Shown piece by piece: positions 1 through 7,902 of a stretch of 64,000 bases of DNA (positions are counted from its first letter, which is position 1; each line of letters starts with the position of its first letter). The notes beneath the pieces are model-generated. The model saw nothing but the letters and a program-made list of their open reading frames with translations. It was not told the origin of the DNA and did no database searches. Both the position numbers and the translations under genes were made by a program. Origin of the DNA: Frateuria_A sp035943815 (GTDB taxonomy: Bacteria; Pseudomonadota; Gammaproteobacteria; Xanthomonadales; Rhodanobacteraceae); the NCBI RefSeq assembly GCF_035943815.1, contig NZ_DASZBU010000005.1, forward strand, positions 319,563 to 383,562. Direction: 5' to 3'.

Positions 1-1080
1 GGCGACCAGTTCCACCGTATCGTCCTGCTCCGGGGTGAGTGCGGTGCGCGGGGCACCCGCAGGCTTGCCGACGTTCAGCTGGGCCAGCAGTTCCTCGCGA
101 AGACGCTGCGCGCTGCGCAACTCGCGGCTGGCGCGGCCGGTGACCTGGACCAGGTGTCGCTGCAGTGCGCCCAGTGCGATTTCCAGCTCGGCTGGCGACG
201 CGGCCGGCCCGCTGGCGGCGTGCACCTCGCCCGAGCGCTGGCGCGCCAGCAGATCGCGTAGTGTTTCCAGCACCGCGATCGGCTCGTGGCTGGCGATGGG
301 CGATGCGGCAGCCGTCTCGGCGGCCGGCGCGGGGGCCTTGATCGAGGGAGGTGCGGGTGGCGCGTGGGCTGGCCGCGCACCGGCGAAGGCGCGCAGGTGG
401 GGCAGGATGCCGCCAGCCAGCAGGTGGGCATTGATCGCCTCGTACAGCGGGGCCAGTACGGGCGTCAGTTTGCGCTCGAGCGCCTGCACCAGCAGCAGCT
501 GGTGCTCAGATGGTATTTCCAGCGACGGCAGTGCGCGGCGCACGGCCGCGGCCAGATTCTGCGGCGAAGCCGGCAAGGCGTCGCCCTCCAGCGGCGGCGC
601 GCCGACCAGCACGGCCATGCGGTAGGAAAGTTCGGCCAGCACAGGGCCGGTGTGCGCTTCACCGCGGGAGGTCAGCTGCTCCAGCGCTGCGTTGAGTTCG
701 TGCTCCTCGCGGCCCAGCAGGCTCAGCGAAGGGGCAGGCGCAAAGGGATCTGCCGCTTCACGCTCGTCGCCCAGCCGCGCGAAGCTCTCGGCGATGTGGT
801 CGGAGACCTTCCGCAGGAAGCTTGCCCGCTGCAGCCGGACCATCGCGCGACTGTCGAAGCAGCGCTGCTGATCGAGGTGGCTGCGGGAGCGCTCTGCCTG
901 CTGGTAGAGGGCCTGGTCCAGTGCGTCCAGTGCATCCAGCACCGCCGGTTCGAGGCGTTTGCTGCACAGCCCGCGCAGGTCGGCCACCAGGCGCTGGACG
1001 CGCATGGGCAAGGAGTGCAAGGTGGTCCGGTCGTCCGATCCGGGCCTGGCCGCCTGGTACTGCCTTTGCTCGACATCCAT
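1..1080 (-). CDS. DUF1631 family protein (N-terminal part; cut by window edge)
   Basis: The reading frame is open for 360 codons from an ATG at 1078-1080 to base 1, so only the N-terminal half is present. The protein is helical and acidic. Near residues 40-75 it has a segment resembling the DUF1631 start (ALDALDQALYQQAERS, followed by RAMVRLQRASFLRKV), and near residues 103-150 the LSLLGREEHELNAALEQL block typical of that family. A linker rich in alanine and proline follows at about residues 245-280. The function of DUF1631 is unknown; these are long (roughly 700-800 aa) cytoplasmic proteins of gamma- and betaproteobacteria. A possible -10 element (TACACT on the minus strand, 1111-1116) lies upstream. 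The gene follows hemW on the same strand after a 70-bp gap. Family assignment is by pattern recognition. Confidence 0.8.
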   Translation of the reverse strand, partial: MDVEQRQYQAARPGSDDRTTLHSLPMRVQRLVADLRGLCSKRLEPAVLDALDALDQALYQQAERSRSHLDQQRCFDSRAMVRLQRASFLRKVSDHIAESFARLGDEREAADPFAPAPSLSLLGREEHELNAALEQLTSRGEAHTGPVLAELSYRMAVLVGAPPLEGDALPASPQNLAAAVRRALPSLEIPSEHQLLLVQALERKLTPVLAPLYEAINAHLLAGGILPHLRAFAGARPAHAPPAPPSIKAPAPAAETAAASPIASHEPIAVLETLRDLLARQRSGEVHAASGPAASPAELEIALGALQRHLVQVTGRASRELRSAQRLREELLAQLNVGKPAGAPRTALTPEQDDTVELVA

Positions 1081-1150
1081 GACGCAGTTCTCGGATTTTT
1101 GACGATCGGTAGTGTAGGCGGCCATGGACCGGTCCGCCATAGGCCGATCT

Positions 1151-2314
1151 TCAGTCCAGGAACAGCCCGATCAGGTCATTGAGAAACCGCTGGCCCAGCG
1201 GGGTCGGCTGCAGCCGGTCCGGGTCCGGTCGCAGCCAGTCTCGAGCGCAGGCCTGGGCGAGGGCGGGCGCGATGCGCTCCGGCGGCAGGCCGGTCCGCTC
1301 GGCAAAGGCCGCCAGCGGCACGCCGTCGTGCAGGCGCAGCGCATTGAGCATGTATTCGAACGGCAGGTCGGCCGGCGCCACCGGGCCTTCACCGCCGATG
1401 CGCGCGGTGCCGCCGGCCGCCTCCAGGTAGCTGCGCGGGTGGCGGCTCTTCCAGCGTCGGCGCACGGTGCCGCCTGCCGCATCGGTGAGCTTGCCGTGGG
1501 CGCCGGCGCCGATGCCCAGGTAGTCCCCGAATTCCCAGTAATTGAGGTTGTGCCGGCAGCGTCGCTGCGGCCGGGCGTAGGCGGAGATCTCGTACTGGCC
1601 GTAGCCGGCCTCGGCCAGGCGGGCCTCGCAGGCCTCCTGCATCGCCCAGGCATGGTCGTCGTCCGGCAGCGGCGGCGGGTTGGCGGCGAAGGCGGTGTTG
1701 GGCTCCAGGGTGAGCTGGTAGTGCGAGATATGGGTGGGGGCGAGCGCGATGGCGCGCTCCACGTCGGCCAGGGCGCCTGCGAGCGTCTGCTGTGGCAGCG
1801 CGTACATCAGGTCGAGGTTGAGGTTGGCATAGCCGGCGTCCTGCGCCGATTTCACCGCCGCCTCGGCCTCGGCGGCCGAGTGGATGCGCCCCAGCCGCTT
1901 GAGCTTGTCGTCCTCGAAGCTCTGGATGCCGAAGGAAAGCCGGTTGACGCCTGCGGCGAGATAGCCGTCGAAACGGCCGTGCTCGACCGTGCCCGGGTTG
2001 GTTTCCAGCGTGATTTCGCAGTCCTCGGCGAACGGCAGCCGCATGCGGGCGCCCTCGAGGAAGCGCGCGACGTGTTCGGGTGCGAACAGGCTGGGCGTGC
2101 CGCCGCCGAAGAACACGCTGACGATCGGCCGAGCGTGCGCCGCGCCGCCGAAATCGGCCAGGTCGGCGTCGAGATCGGCCAGCAGCGTGTCGATGTACGT
2201 GGCATAGGGCGGCTCCCCCCGCAGGCCGTGCGAGTTGAAGTCGCAGTAGGGGCACTTCTTCACGCACCAGGGCATGTGCACGTACAGCGCCAGCGGTGGT
2301 GCGATCAACGACAT
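1151..2314 (-). CDS. hemW: Radical SAM heme chaperone HemW
   Basis: The 387-aa protein begins MSLIAPPLALYVHMPWC and carries the radical-SAM cluster motif CVKKCPYC near residue 20. It also has the GGGTPS glycine motif and the HNLNYWEFGDYLGIG block seen in the HemW/HemN-like family. HemW binds heme and a 4Fe-4S cluster and is thought to deliver heme to respiratory enzymes; the family was long misannotated as oxygen-independent coproporphyrinogen oxidase. The single-cysteine spacing and the length match HemW rather than true HemN (about 450 aa). The start at 2314 is chosen because homology begins there; an in-frame extension upstream would run into rdgB. It lies 7 bp after the rdgB stop, so rph-rdgB-hemW probably form one operon. 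Confidence 0.95.
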   Translation of the reverse strand: MSLIAPPLALYVHMPWCVKKCPYCDFNSHGLRGEPPYATYIDTLLADLDADLADFGGAAHARPIVSVFFGGGTPSLFAPEHVARFLEGARMRLPFAEDCEITLETNPGTVEHGRFDGYLAAGVNRLSFGIQSFEDDKLKRLGRIHSAAEAEAAVKSAQDAGYANLNLDLMYALPQQTLAGALADVERAIALAPTHISHYQLTLEPNTAFAANPPPLPDDDHAWAMQEACEARLAEAGYGQYEISAYARPQRRCRHNLNYWEFGDYLGIGAGAHGKLTDAAGGTVRRRWKSRHPRSYLEAAGGTARIGGEGPVAPADLPFEYMLNALRLHDGVPLAAFAERTGLPPERIAPALAQACARDWLRPDPDRLQPTPLGQRFLNDLIGLFLD

Positions 2315-2321
2315 GGTGGCG

Positions 2322-2912
2322 CTAGGACTCGAGCTGGGTGTGCAGTCGCGCCAGCGCCTGGCCGCGGTGGCTGAGGCGGTTCTTGAGCTCGGGATCGAGC
2401 TCGGCCGCCGACAGCGACTGGCCATCGGGCAGGAACAACGGGTCGTAGCCGAAGCCGCCATCGCCACGCTCGGCCGCCAGCACGCGGCCGTGCCAGCGGC
2501 CTTCGGCGATCAGTGGCGCCGGGTCGTCGGCATGACGCAGCAGCACCAGTACGCAGATGAAGAAGGCGCCCCGCTTCTCGGCGGGCACGCCTTCGAGCGC
2601 GCGCAGCAGCTTGGCGCGATTGGCCGCGGCGTCGCCGTGGGCGCCCGCGTAGCGCGCCGAATAGAGGCCCGGCGCGCCGTCGAGCTGCTCCACGCACAGG
2701 CCCGAGTCGTCGGCCAGCGCCGGCAGGCGAGCGATCCGCGCGGCGTGGCGGGCCTTGAGCAGCGCGTTCTCCACGAACGTGGTGCCGGTCTCCTCGATGT
2801 CGAGCACACCCAGGCTGCCCTGGGTCACCACTTCGAAGCCGCTGTCGGCAAGCAGATGCTCGAACTCGGCGAGCTTGCCGCGGTTGCCGCTGGCCAATAC
2901 CAGGCGCCGCAT
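2322..2912 (-). CDS. rdgB: XTP/dITP pyrophosphatase (RdgB/HAM1 family)
   Basis: The protein is 196 aa, a normal length. It opens with MRRLVLASGNRGKLAEF, the family's substrate-binding SGNxxKxxE region. It also has FVENALLKARHAA, ADDSGLCVEQLDGAPGLYSA (metal and base pocket) and the GFGYDPLF and KNRLSHRGQAL motifs near the C-terminus. It hydrolyses non-canonical purine triphosphates (ITP, dITP, XTP) to monophosphates and so keeps hypoxanthine and xanthine out of nucleic acids. It starts 2 bp downstream of the rph stop and precedes hemW, the usual gammaproteobacterial order. Confidence 0.97.
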   Translation of the reverse strand: MRRLVLASGNRGKLAEFEHLLADSGFEVVTQGSLGVLDIEETGTTFVENALLKARHAARIARLPALADDSGLCVEQLDGAPGLYSARYAGAHGDAAANRAKLLRALEGVPAEKRGAFFICVLVLLRHADDPAPLIAEGRWHGRVLAAERGDGGFGYDPLFLPDGQSLSAAELDPELKNRLSHRGQALARLHTQLES

Positions 2913-2914
2913 GC

Positions 2915-3637
2915 TCAGCCCTCCGCCAGCGCCGCACGCTGCGCGGCGACCAGTTCGGCGATGCCCTTCTCCGCCAGCACCAGCATGGCGTCCATCTCGA
3001 TACGGCGGAACGCATGACCTTCGGCGGTGCCCTGCACCTCGATGAAGCCGCCGCCGTCGTTCATCACCACGTTCATGTCGGTGTCGCAGGCCGAATCCTC
3101 GGCGTAGTCCAGGTCCAGCACCGGCTCGCCCTGGTAGATGCCCACCGACACGGCCGCGACCGCGCCGATGATCGGGCTGCGCTTCAGGTTCTCGCGCTTC
3201 ATCAGGAAGTGCACCGCGTCGACCAGCGCCACGTAGGCGCCGGTGATCGCCGCGGTGCGGGTGCCGCCGTCGGCCTGGATCACGTCGCAGTCCAGCGTGA
3301 TGACGCGCTCGCCCAGCGCCTGGCGGTTGATGCAGGCGCGCAGCGAGCGGCCGATCAACCGCTGGATCTCCAGCGTGCGGCCGCCCTGCGCGCCGCGCGC
3401 GGCCTCGCGCTGGGTGCGCGTGCCGGTGGCGCGCGGCAGCATGCCGTACTCGGCGGTGACCCAGCCCTCACCCTTGCCGCGCAGCCACGGCGGCACGCGG
3501 TCCTCGATGCTGGCGGTGCACAGTACGCGGGTGTCGCCGAAGCTCACCAGCACCGAGCCCTCGGCATGGCGGGTGTAGTGACGCTGTAGCGTCACCGGGC
3601 GAAGCTGGTCGCTGGCGCGGCCGCTCGGTCGGGTCAT
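2915..3637 (-). CDS. rph: Ribonuclease PH
   Basis: This 240-aa protein is a phosphate-dependent 3'-5' exoribonuclease that trims tRNA 3' ends. Visible family blocks are the N-terminal MTRPSGRASDQLRPV, the GTRTQREAARGAQGGRTLEIQ segment (read in parts: RTQREA and GRTLEIQRLIGRSLR), CDVIQADGGTRTAAITGA with the phosphate-binding arginine, and LDLDYAEDSACDTDMN carrying the catalytic aspartates. The length matches the family. It is divergent from yicC across a 79-bp gap, a conserved arrangement, and is followed directly by rdgB. Confidence 0.97.
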   Translation of the reverse strand: MTRPSGRASDQLRPVTLQRHYTRHAEGSVLVSFGDTRVLCTASIEDRVPPWLRGKGEGWVTAEYGMLPRATGTRTQREAARGAQGGRTLEIQRLIGRSLRACINRQALGERVITLDCDVIQADGGTRTAAITGAYVALVDAVHFLMKRENLKRSPIIGAVAAVSVGIYQGEPVLDLDYAEDSACDTDMNVVMNDGGGFIEVQGTAEGHAFRRIEMDAMLVLAEKGIAELVAAQRAALAEG

Positions 3638-3716
3638 GGCGGTTCTCGGTTGGGCAAGGCGGGGCGCGAGAGTTTACCATTGCGGCCTTTGCCGCCCGAC
3701 CGCCGAGGCTCCACGC
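3638..3716. promoter_or_regulatory. Divergent promoter region between rph and yicC
   Basis: The 79-bp gap holds overlapping candidate elements. For yicC, TTGGGC (3650-3655) is followed after 17 bp by TTTACC. For rph, the complement of agttta at 3671-3676 reads TAAACT, a plausible -10. The matches are partial and no transcription start is known. Confidence 0.35.
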
Positions 3717-4580
3717 ATGATCCGCAGCATGACGGCCTACGCCAGCGCCGAAACCCAGGGCCCCGCCGGCACGCTCGGCTGCGAGTTGCGCACGGTCAAC
3801 CACCGGTACCTGGAACTGAGCCCACGCCTGCCCGAGGAGCTGCGCGGCTTCGAGTCGGCGCTGCGTGAACGCATCGCCGCGCGCCTCTCGCGCGGCAAGG
3901 TGGACCTGACCGTGCGCCTGCGCGGCACCGAGACGCGCGGCGAGGCGCTGGAGATCGACGAAGTGACGCTCGCACGCCTGGCGAGCCTGAACCGGGACCT
4001 CGCTGGCCGCTTTCCGGGCATGCAGGTGCAACTCACCGAACTGCTGCGCTTTCCCGGCGTGCTGCGCCAGGCCGACTCCGATCCGGAGGCGCAGCAGGCC
4101 GCCTTGTTCGACGTGCTGGAGCGCGCGCTCGATGCGCTCACGGCAACTCGCGAGCGCGAAGGCGCCCAGCTCGCGGCCATTCTGCGCGACAAGCTGGACG
4201 CCATCGAGCGCATCGTCGGGCAGGTGCGCGGCTGGATGCCCGAGATCCGCGCTGCGCTGCGCACGCGCCTGGAAGCACGGCTGGCCGACCTCAAACAGCC
4301 GGCCGATCCCGGGCGGCTGGAACAGGAACTGGTGCTGCAGGTCACCCGCAGCGACGTCGACGAGGAGCTCGACCGGCTGACCACACACGTTGCGGAAACA
4401 CGCCGCGTGCTGGGCTTGAAGGAACCCGTCGGCCGCCGCCTGGACTTCCTGATGCAGGAGTTCAATCGCGAAGCCAACACGCTCGGCTCCAAATCGGTCG
4501 ATTCGCGCAGCACGAATGCGGCGGTGGAGCTGAAGGTGCTGATCGAGCAGATGCGCGAGCAGGTACAGAACATCGAGTGA
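3717..4580 (+). CDS. yicC: YicC-family endoribonuclease
   Basis: The 287-aa protein has exactly the length of E. coli YicC. It begins MIRSMTAYASAETQG and continues with the family signature CELRTVNHRYLELSPRLP. The conserved C-terminal block GRRLDFLMQEFNREANTLGS is intact and is followed by the acidic KxVDSRxTNAAVELK segment. YicC proteins form hexamers and act as endoribonucleases affecting RNA turnover in stationary phase. The start at 3717 was chosen by homology; an upstream ATG at 3636 overlaps the rph start and adds a non-conserved 27 residues. Confidence 0.95.
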   Translation: MIRSMTAYASAETQGPAGTLGCELRTVNHRYLELSPRLPEELRGFESALRERIAARLSRGKVDLTVRLRGTETRGEALEIDEVTLARLASLNRDLAGRFPGMQVQLTELLRFPGVLRQADSDPEAQQAALFDVLERALDALTATREREGAQLAAILRDKLDAIERIVGQVRGWMPEIRAALRTRLEARLADLKQPADPGRLEQELVLQVTRSDVDEELDRLTTHVAETRRVLGLKEPVGRRLDFLMQEFNREANTLGSKSVDSRSTNAAVELKVLIEQMREQVQNIE

Positions 4581-4917
4581 GGCCCCGCGTTTTTCGCGGA
4601 CCAAAACGACCAATGCCGAGGACCATCGTTCCCTGACGATGGAGGCAACGGCCATCCGCGGGACGATGAGGAATACCGAAAGTGCGAGCGGCACCTGTCG
4701 CGATCCGCAGTTGCGCGCACTGGCGGTGAAAAAACGGGCTGGCGAGGCTTGCCAGCCAGTGCCAGCCCGAACCACTGCAACGCATGGCGAAGGCCTGACC
4801 GGCCGCGACGATCAAGCTTGGCCAGCGGCCGGAAATCTTGCCGCGGGCGGGGCCGCCCCCCATCGGACAGCCAGGCGACCACCGACATCGCCCACGCCAG
4901 CAAGGCGACCAGATATT
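4581..4917. other. 337-bp gap without a supported gene
   Basis: The gap lies between the convergent ends of yicC and the lipocalin gene. It contains two short hairpins: CCGCG-TTTTT-CGCGG just after yicC, and CCATCGT (4623-4629) with ACGATGG (4636-4642). Neither has a run of T after it. On the minus strand a TTG overlaps the lipocalin stop and opens a frame whose first 20 residues look like a membrane segment (KYLVALLAWAMSVVAWLS). That frame then runs open through yicC in antisense and has no recognisable family, so I do not call it a gene. Confidence 0.5.
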
Positions 4918-5490
4918 TCAAGGGCAAGCCCGGGCAAAGGACTGGCTGCCGGCCCCTGTTTCGGGCCAACGTTGCGGCGCCTTGGTGATCCTGGCCACGT
5001 CGTAGCCCATCGTCGCTGCGTGATCGAGCATCGCCTGGTAGTCCGCTTCGTCGACCTGCGGCGTGCGCGCCATGTACCAGAGGTAGTCGCGTGCATCGCG
5101 CACGACCAGCACCTGGCTGTAGTCCGGCTTCAGCCAGCCGACCAGGTACTGCGCGCTCAGGAATGCGAACAGGTGCACGCGCCATTGCCCGTTGCCCGTG
5201 CCGGGCACCACGCTGGCGCTGGAATGAAGCAGTTTCACCGGCGCGTCGAACTCCTCTGGCCGCATGCGGAACCACGTGCAGATCGTGCCGTCCGGATCGA
5301 GGCTGTAGGTTTCCACCGGATTGTGTCCGCCGCGCTCGTAGCGGGTCGGAATGGACGCGATCACGTACCAGCGCCCCATGAAGCGTGACAGGTCAGGTAC
5401 CGGCACCGGTGGGATCGGCGCTCGGGCCCTGGCGCAACCGGCGGCGAGCAGCATGGCCAGGCACAGCGAAACGAAACGGCCCGTGGTCAT
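4918..5490 (-). CDS. blc: Lipocalin-family outer membrane lipoprotein (Blc-like)
   Basis: The protein is 190 aa. A signal peptide ends in LLAAGC with the lipidated cysteine at residue 19. The lipocalin GxWY motif follows at residues 39-42 (GRWYVIASIPTRYERG), then the HNPVETYSLDPDGTI strand pair, and the family's second block LVVRDARDYLWYMARTP near residues 128-144. Bacterial Blc lipocalins bind fatty acids and lysophospholipids at the outer membrane under stress. It is the last gene of the eight-gene lipid operon, 11 bp after the methyltransferase, so it probably carries or retrieves modified acyl chains made by the upstream enzymes (inference). Confidence 0.9.
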   Translation of the reverse strand: MTTGRFVSLCLAMLLAAGCARARAPIPPVPVPDLSRFMGRWYVIASIPTRYERGGHNPVETYSLDPDGTICTWFRMRPEEFDAPVKLLHSSASVVPGTGNGQWRVHLFAFLSAQYLVGWLKPDYSQVLVVRDARDYLWYMARTPQVDEADYQAMLDHAATMGYDVARITKAPQRWPETGAGSQSFARACP

Positions 5491-5501
5491 GGCAGGCTCC
5501 T

Positions 5502-6584
5502 TCAGGCGCCACGCGCGAAGCGGTAATGGGCGACCAGCCATTCGCGGCCGCCGGCATGGCCGAACAGTTCCGCGCAGGCCATCCAGAACATCCGCCAGCG
5601 CTGGAACCACAGCCGCGCGTGCGGGCCATAGGCGGTCGTCAGTTCGGCAAGGACCGCCTCGCGCGCGGCGTCCTGGCGCGCCAGCCATTGATCGGCGGTG
5701 CGCTGGTAATGGCGGCCGTCGACCAGCCAGCGCTGCTCGATCGCCAGGTCGCGCTGGAACCACAAGAGCGTATCGGCCGCGGGCATCAACCCGCCGGTGA
5801 AGAAGTGCCGCCCCAGCCAGTTGTCCTGGCCCTGCGTTTCGAACGGGTACATGAGCGTGCGGTGCGCGAATACGTGCACGAACAGCTTTCCGCCGGGGCG
5901 CAGCCAGTGCGCGATGCGCCCGAGCAGCGTGTCGTAGTTGCGCATGTGCTCGAACATCTCGACCGAGACGCAGCGGTCGAAACGACTGGCTTCGAGCGCG
6001 AGCGTGTTGGCGTCGGCGGTCATCACGCGCACGTTGGCCAGGCCGCGGGCGCGGCATTGAGCTTCGATGTGCCGGCGCTGGCCGTTCGAGTTGGAGACGG
6101 CCAGAATGTTGGCGCGCGGGTAATGCTCGGCCATCCACAGCGTGAGCGAGCCCCAGCCGCAGCCGAGCTCGAGGATGTCCTGGCCATCGGCCAGTTCCGC
6201 CCGCTCGCCGTACAGCGCGAGCATCGCCTCCTCGGCCTCGGCCAAGGTCTCGTCGCCGCGCGGGTAATAGCAGCACGAGTACTTCAGGCGCGGCCCCAGG
6301 CAATGTTCGAAGAACGCGGCCGGCAGCTCGTAGTGCTGGGCGTTGGCCGTGTCGGTGTGCAGCGCGACCGGGCTCTGGCGCAGTGTCTCGAGGCGGCGGG
6401 CGTAGCGCCCGGCAATCTGCTCCGGTCCGCCGGCGCGTTCCTCGGCCAGCCGCTGCGCGCAGAGCCGGCGGATGCCCAGGCGCAACAGCGCGTCGGGGAG
6501 CAGGCCGCGTTCGGCCAGACCGAGCAGCCCGGGGGCGGGTCGGTCGGCCGACAGCTCGGCGGAATCCAGCGTGATGGTCGTCAT
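5502..6584 (-). CDS. Second CFA-synthase-like SAM methyltransferase
   Basis: The 360-aa protein has a class I methyltransferase fold with SAM motif ILELGCGWG (residues 137-145) and the post-I SNSNGQRRHIEAQ loop. It has NAQHYELPAAFF and LKYSCCYYP (residues 81-107) where true CFA synthases have HYDLGNDFF and MYSSA. The sequence therefore belongs to the divergent branch that also includes coclaurine-N-methyltransferase-like enzymes, unlike the classical Cfa 1.3 kb away. The start at 6584 has a clear GAGGAG Shine-Dalgarno 6 bp upstream and overlaps the DUF1295 stop in ATGA. In this operon it probably methylates an unsaturated acyl chain or a lipid headgroup; the substrate is unknown. Confidence 0.88.
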   Translation of the reverse strand: MTTITLDSAELSADRPAPGLLGLAERGLLPDALLRLGIRRLCAQRLAEERAGGPEQIAGRYARRLETLRQSPVALHTDTANAQHYELPAAFFEHCLGPRLKYSCCYYPRGDETLAEAEEAMLALYGERAELADGQDILELGCGWGSLTLWMAEHYPRANILAVSNSNGQRRHIEAQCRARGLANVRVMTADANTLALEASRFDRCVSVEMFEHMRNYDTLLGRIAHWLRPGGKLFVHVFAHRTLMYPFETQGQDNWLGRHFFTGGLMPAADTLLWFQRDLAIEQRWLVDGRHYQRTADQWLARQDAAREAVLAELTTAYGPHARLWFQRWRMFWMACAELFGHAGGREWLVAHYRFARGA

Positions 6585-7372
6585 GGACCACTCCTCGTAG
6601 GTTGCCTGGGGAACCAGGGGAAGAACATGGGCGTGCTTCGTTGATAGGCGAGGTAGTCCTCGCCCCGGTTGCGCAGGGCCTGGGCCTCGGTCCAGGGGAT
6701 GCCGCTCAGCCAGCGCAGGAAGGCGAACATCAATACCGGGCCGAGCCAGGCCAGCCATGCGTGTGGCGCGCCGCGGGCAAGCGCCACATAGGCGAACCAG
6801 TGCAGCCACTCGAAGAAGTAGTTGGGATGGCGCGAATAGCGCCATAGGCCATCGCGGCAGGTTCTCCCGAGGTTCGCCGGGTCGGCGCGAAAGAGCGCCA
6901 GTTGCGCGTCGGCGAGCGCCTCACCGCCGACCCCGAGCAGCCAGATCAGCACGCCGCCCAGCAGCCAGCCCGGCCGCGTGTCCGGGTTCCCGGCCACGGC
7001 GAGGAACGGTAGCGCGAACAGGACGACCAGCGCTGCCTGCGCCTGGAAGAACAGCCACCAGCGCAGCGCTCCGTCGCCCCAGTGCGCCCGCAGTTGCCGA
7101 TAGCGGCCGTCCTCGTCCCCGCCGCGCACGCGACGCCACAGGTGCCAGGCCAGGCGCGCGCCCCACGCGCCGCCGAGCACGGCCAGGCATAGCCGCGGAA
7201 CCGCCGCGCCGCGGCCCAGTGCGGCAAGCAGCAAGGCGCTGCAGGCCAGCCCCGCTGACCACAGCACGTCCACGATGCCGGCATTGCGCCTGCGCTGCTG
7301 CCACCACCAGCCGGCGGCCATCAGTATTGCTGCAAGCAGCCACGCGAGCAGCAGGGCCAGCCACGGGCTCAT
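6581..7372 (-). CDS. DUF1295 / steroid 5-alpha-reductase-like membrane protein
   Basis: The 263-aa protein has about six hydrophobic segments; the first, at residues 3-20, is followed by WWWQQRRRNAGIVDVLWSAG. It has the C-terminal family signature GLWRYSRHPNYFFEWLHW. That motif forms the NADPH/substrate site of 5-alpha reductases and is shared with isoprenylcysteine methyltransferases. DUF1295 proteins are inner-membrane and thought to reduce or modify lipid double bonds, but most are uncharacterised. Both ends overlap neighbours by 4 bp (ATGA), implying translational coupling with DUF2878 upstream and the methyltransferase downstream. Confidence 0.9.
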   Translation of the reverse strand: MSPWLALLLAWLLAAILMAAGWWWQQRRRNAGIVDVLWSAGLACSALLLAALGRGAAVPRLCLAVLGGAWGARLAWHLWRRVRGGDEDGRYRQLRAHWGDGALRWWLFFQAQAALVVLFALPFLAVAGNPDTRPGWLLGGVLIWLLGVGGEALADAQLALFRADPANLGRTCRDGLWRYSRHPNYFFEWLHWFAYVALARGAPHAWLAWLGPVLMFAFLRWLSGIPWTEAQALRNRGEDYLAYQRSTPMFFPWFPRQPTRSGP

Positions 7373-7902
7373 GCGTGGGCCTGCCGGGGCAGCTGCAGCA
7401 GCCAGTGCCGCGCCAGCGACGTGAGTACCGGCGTGGCCACCGCCCAGCCCAGCGCCAGCGCCAGCAGCGGACGCCACGCTGGCGTCGCCAGTGCCAGGGC
7501 ATGCCAGCCGCGCGCCGCGCCAAGGTAGGCCAGTGGCCCGCCGATCGCGCCCAGCGAGGCGGCCAGCCACGGCCGCGCGTGCAGGTAGCGGAACAGCGGC
7601 ACGATGGTCAGGGCGAAGGCCACCCACAGTGCCAGCAGCCACGCCGGTGCCGTCGCGCCGGGCCAGGGCGCGGCGTAGCGCAGCAAACCGCTGCCGGTCC
7701 AGAGCGCTTCCAGTGCGAAGCCGAGAACCAGCGCCGTTGTGGCCAGGCGCAGATCCACCGGGCGCGTGCGCGAGGTGGCGAGGCGCCACGCGGCGAATAG
7801 CGCAACCGCGAGCACGCCGGGCCAGGCATGGCCGCGACCGGCCCCTTCGACCGCCGCCAGCCAGGCCAGCTCGTAGGCGGCCAGAGTGATCCAGGGAGTC
7901 AC
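7369..7902 (-). CDS. DUF2878 inner-membrane protein
   Basis: The 177-aa protein starts at a GTG that overlaps the cfa stop (GTGA at 7899-7902). Five or more hydrophobic segments span most of its length, with conserved motifs YELAWLAAVEGA near the start, GFALEALWTGSGLLRY in the middle, and PAWLLALWVAFALT. These match DUF2878, a family of unknown function that commonly travels with cfa, DUF1365 and COG2907 flavoprotein genes in light- or singlet-oxygen-regulated clusters. No catalytic residues are evident. It may be a membrane scaffold or lipid-binding partner of the methyltransferases (inference). Confidence 0.85.
   Translation of the reverse strand: MTPWITLAAYELAWLAAVEGAGRGHAWPGVLAVALFAAWRLATSRTRPVDLRLATTALVLGFALEALWTGSGLLRYAAPWPGATAPAWLLALWVAFALTIVPLFRYLHARPWLAASLGAIGGPLAYLGAARGWHALALATPAWRPLLALALGWAVATPVLTSLARHWLLQLPRQAHA

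Noticed and set aside
1125..1134. Palindrome GGACCGGTCC downstream of hemW
   Set aside because: It is short, lacks a T run and is not distinct enough from background in GC-rich DNA to call a terminator or operator.
286..1182. Long plus-strand frame of 298 codons at the left edge
   Set aside because: It is antisense to the DUF1631 gene, has no recognisable domain, and its composition is that of a shadow frame in GC-rich DNA.
5385..6644. 419-codon plus-strand frame over the lipocalin and methyltransferase genes
   Set aside because: The opposite strand encodes recognisable motifs and coupled start/stop overlaps; this frame has neither.
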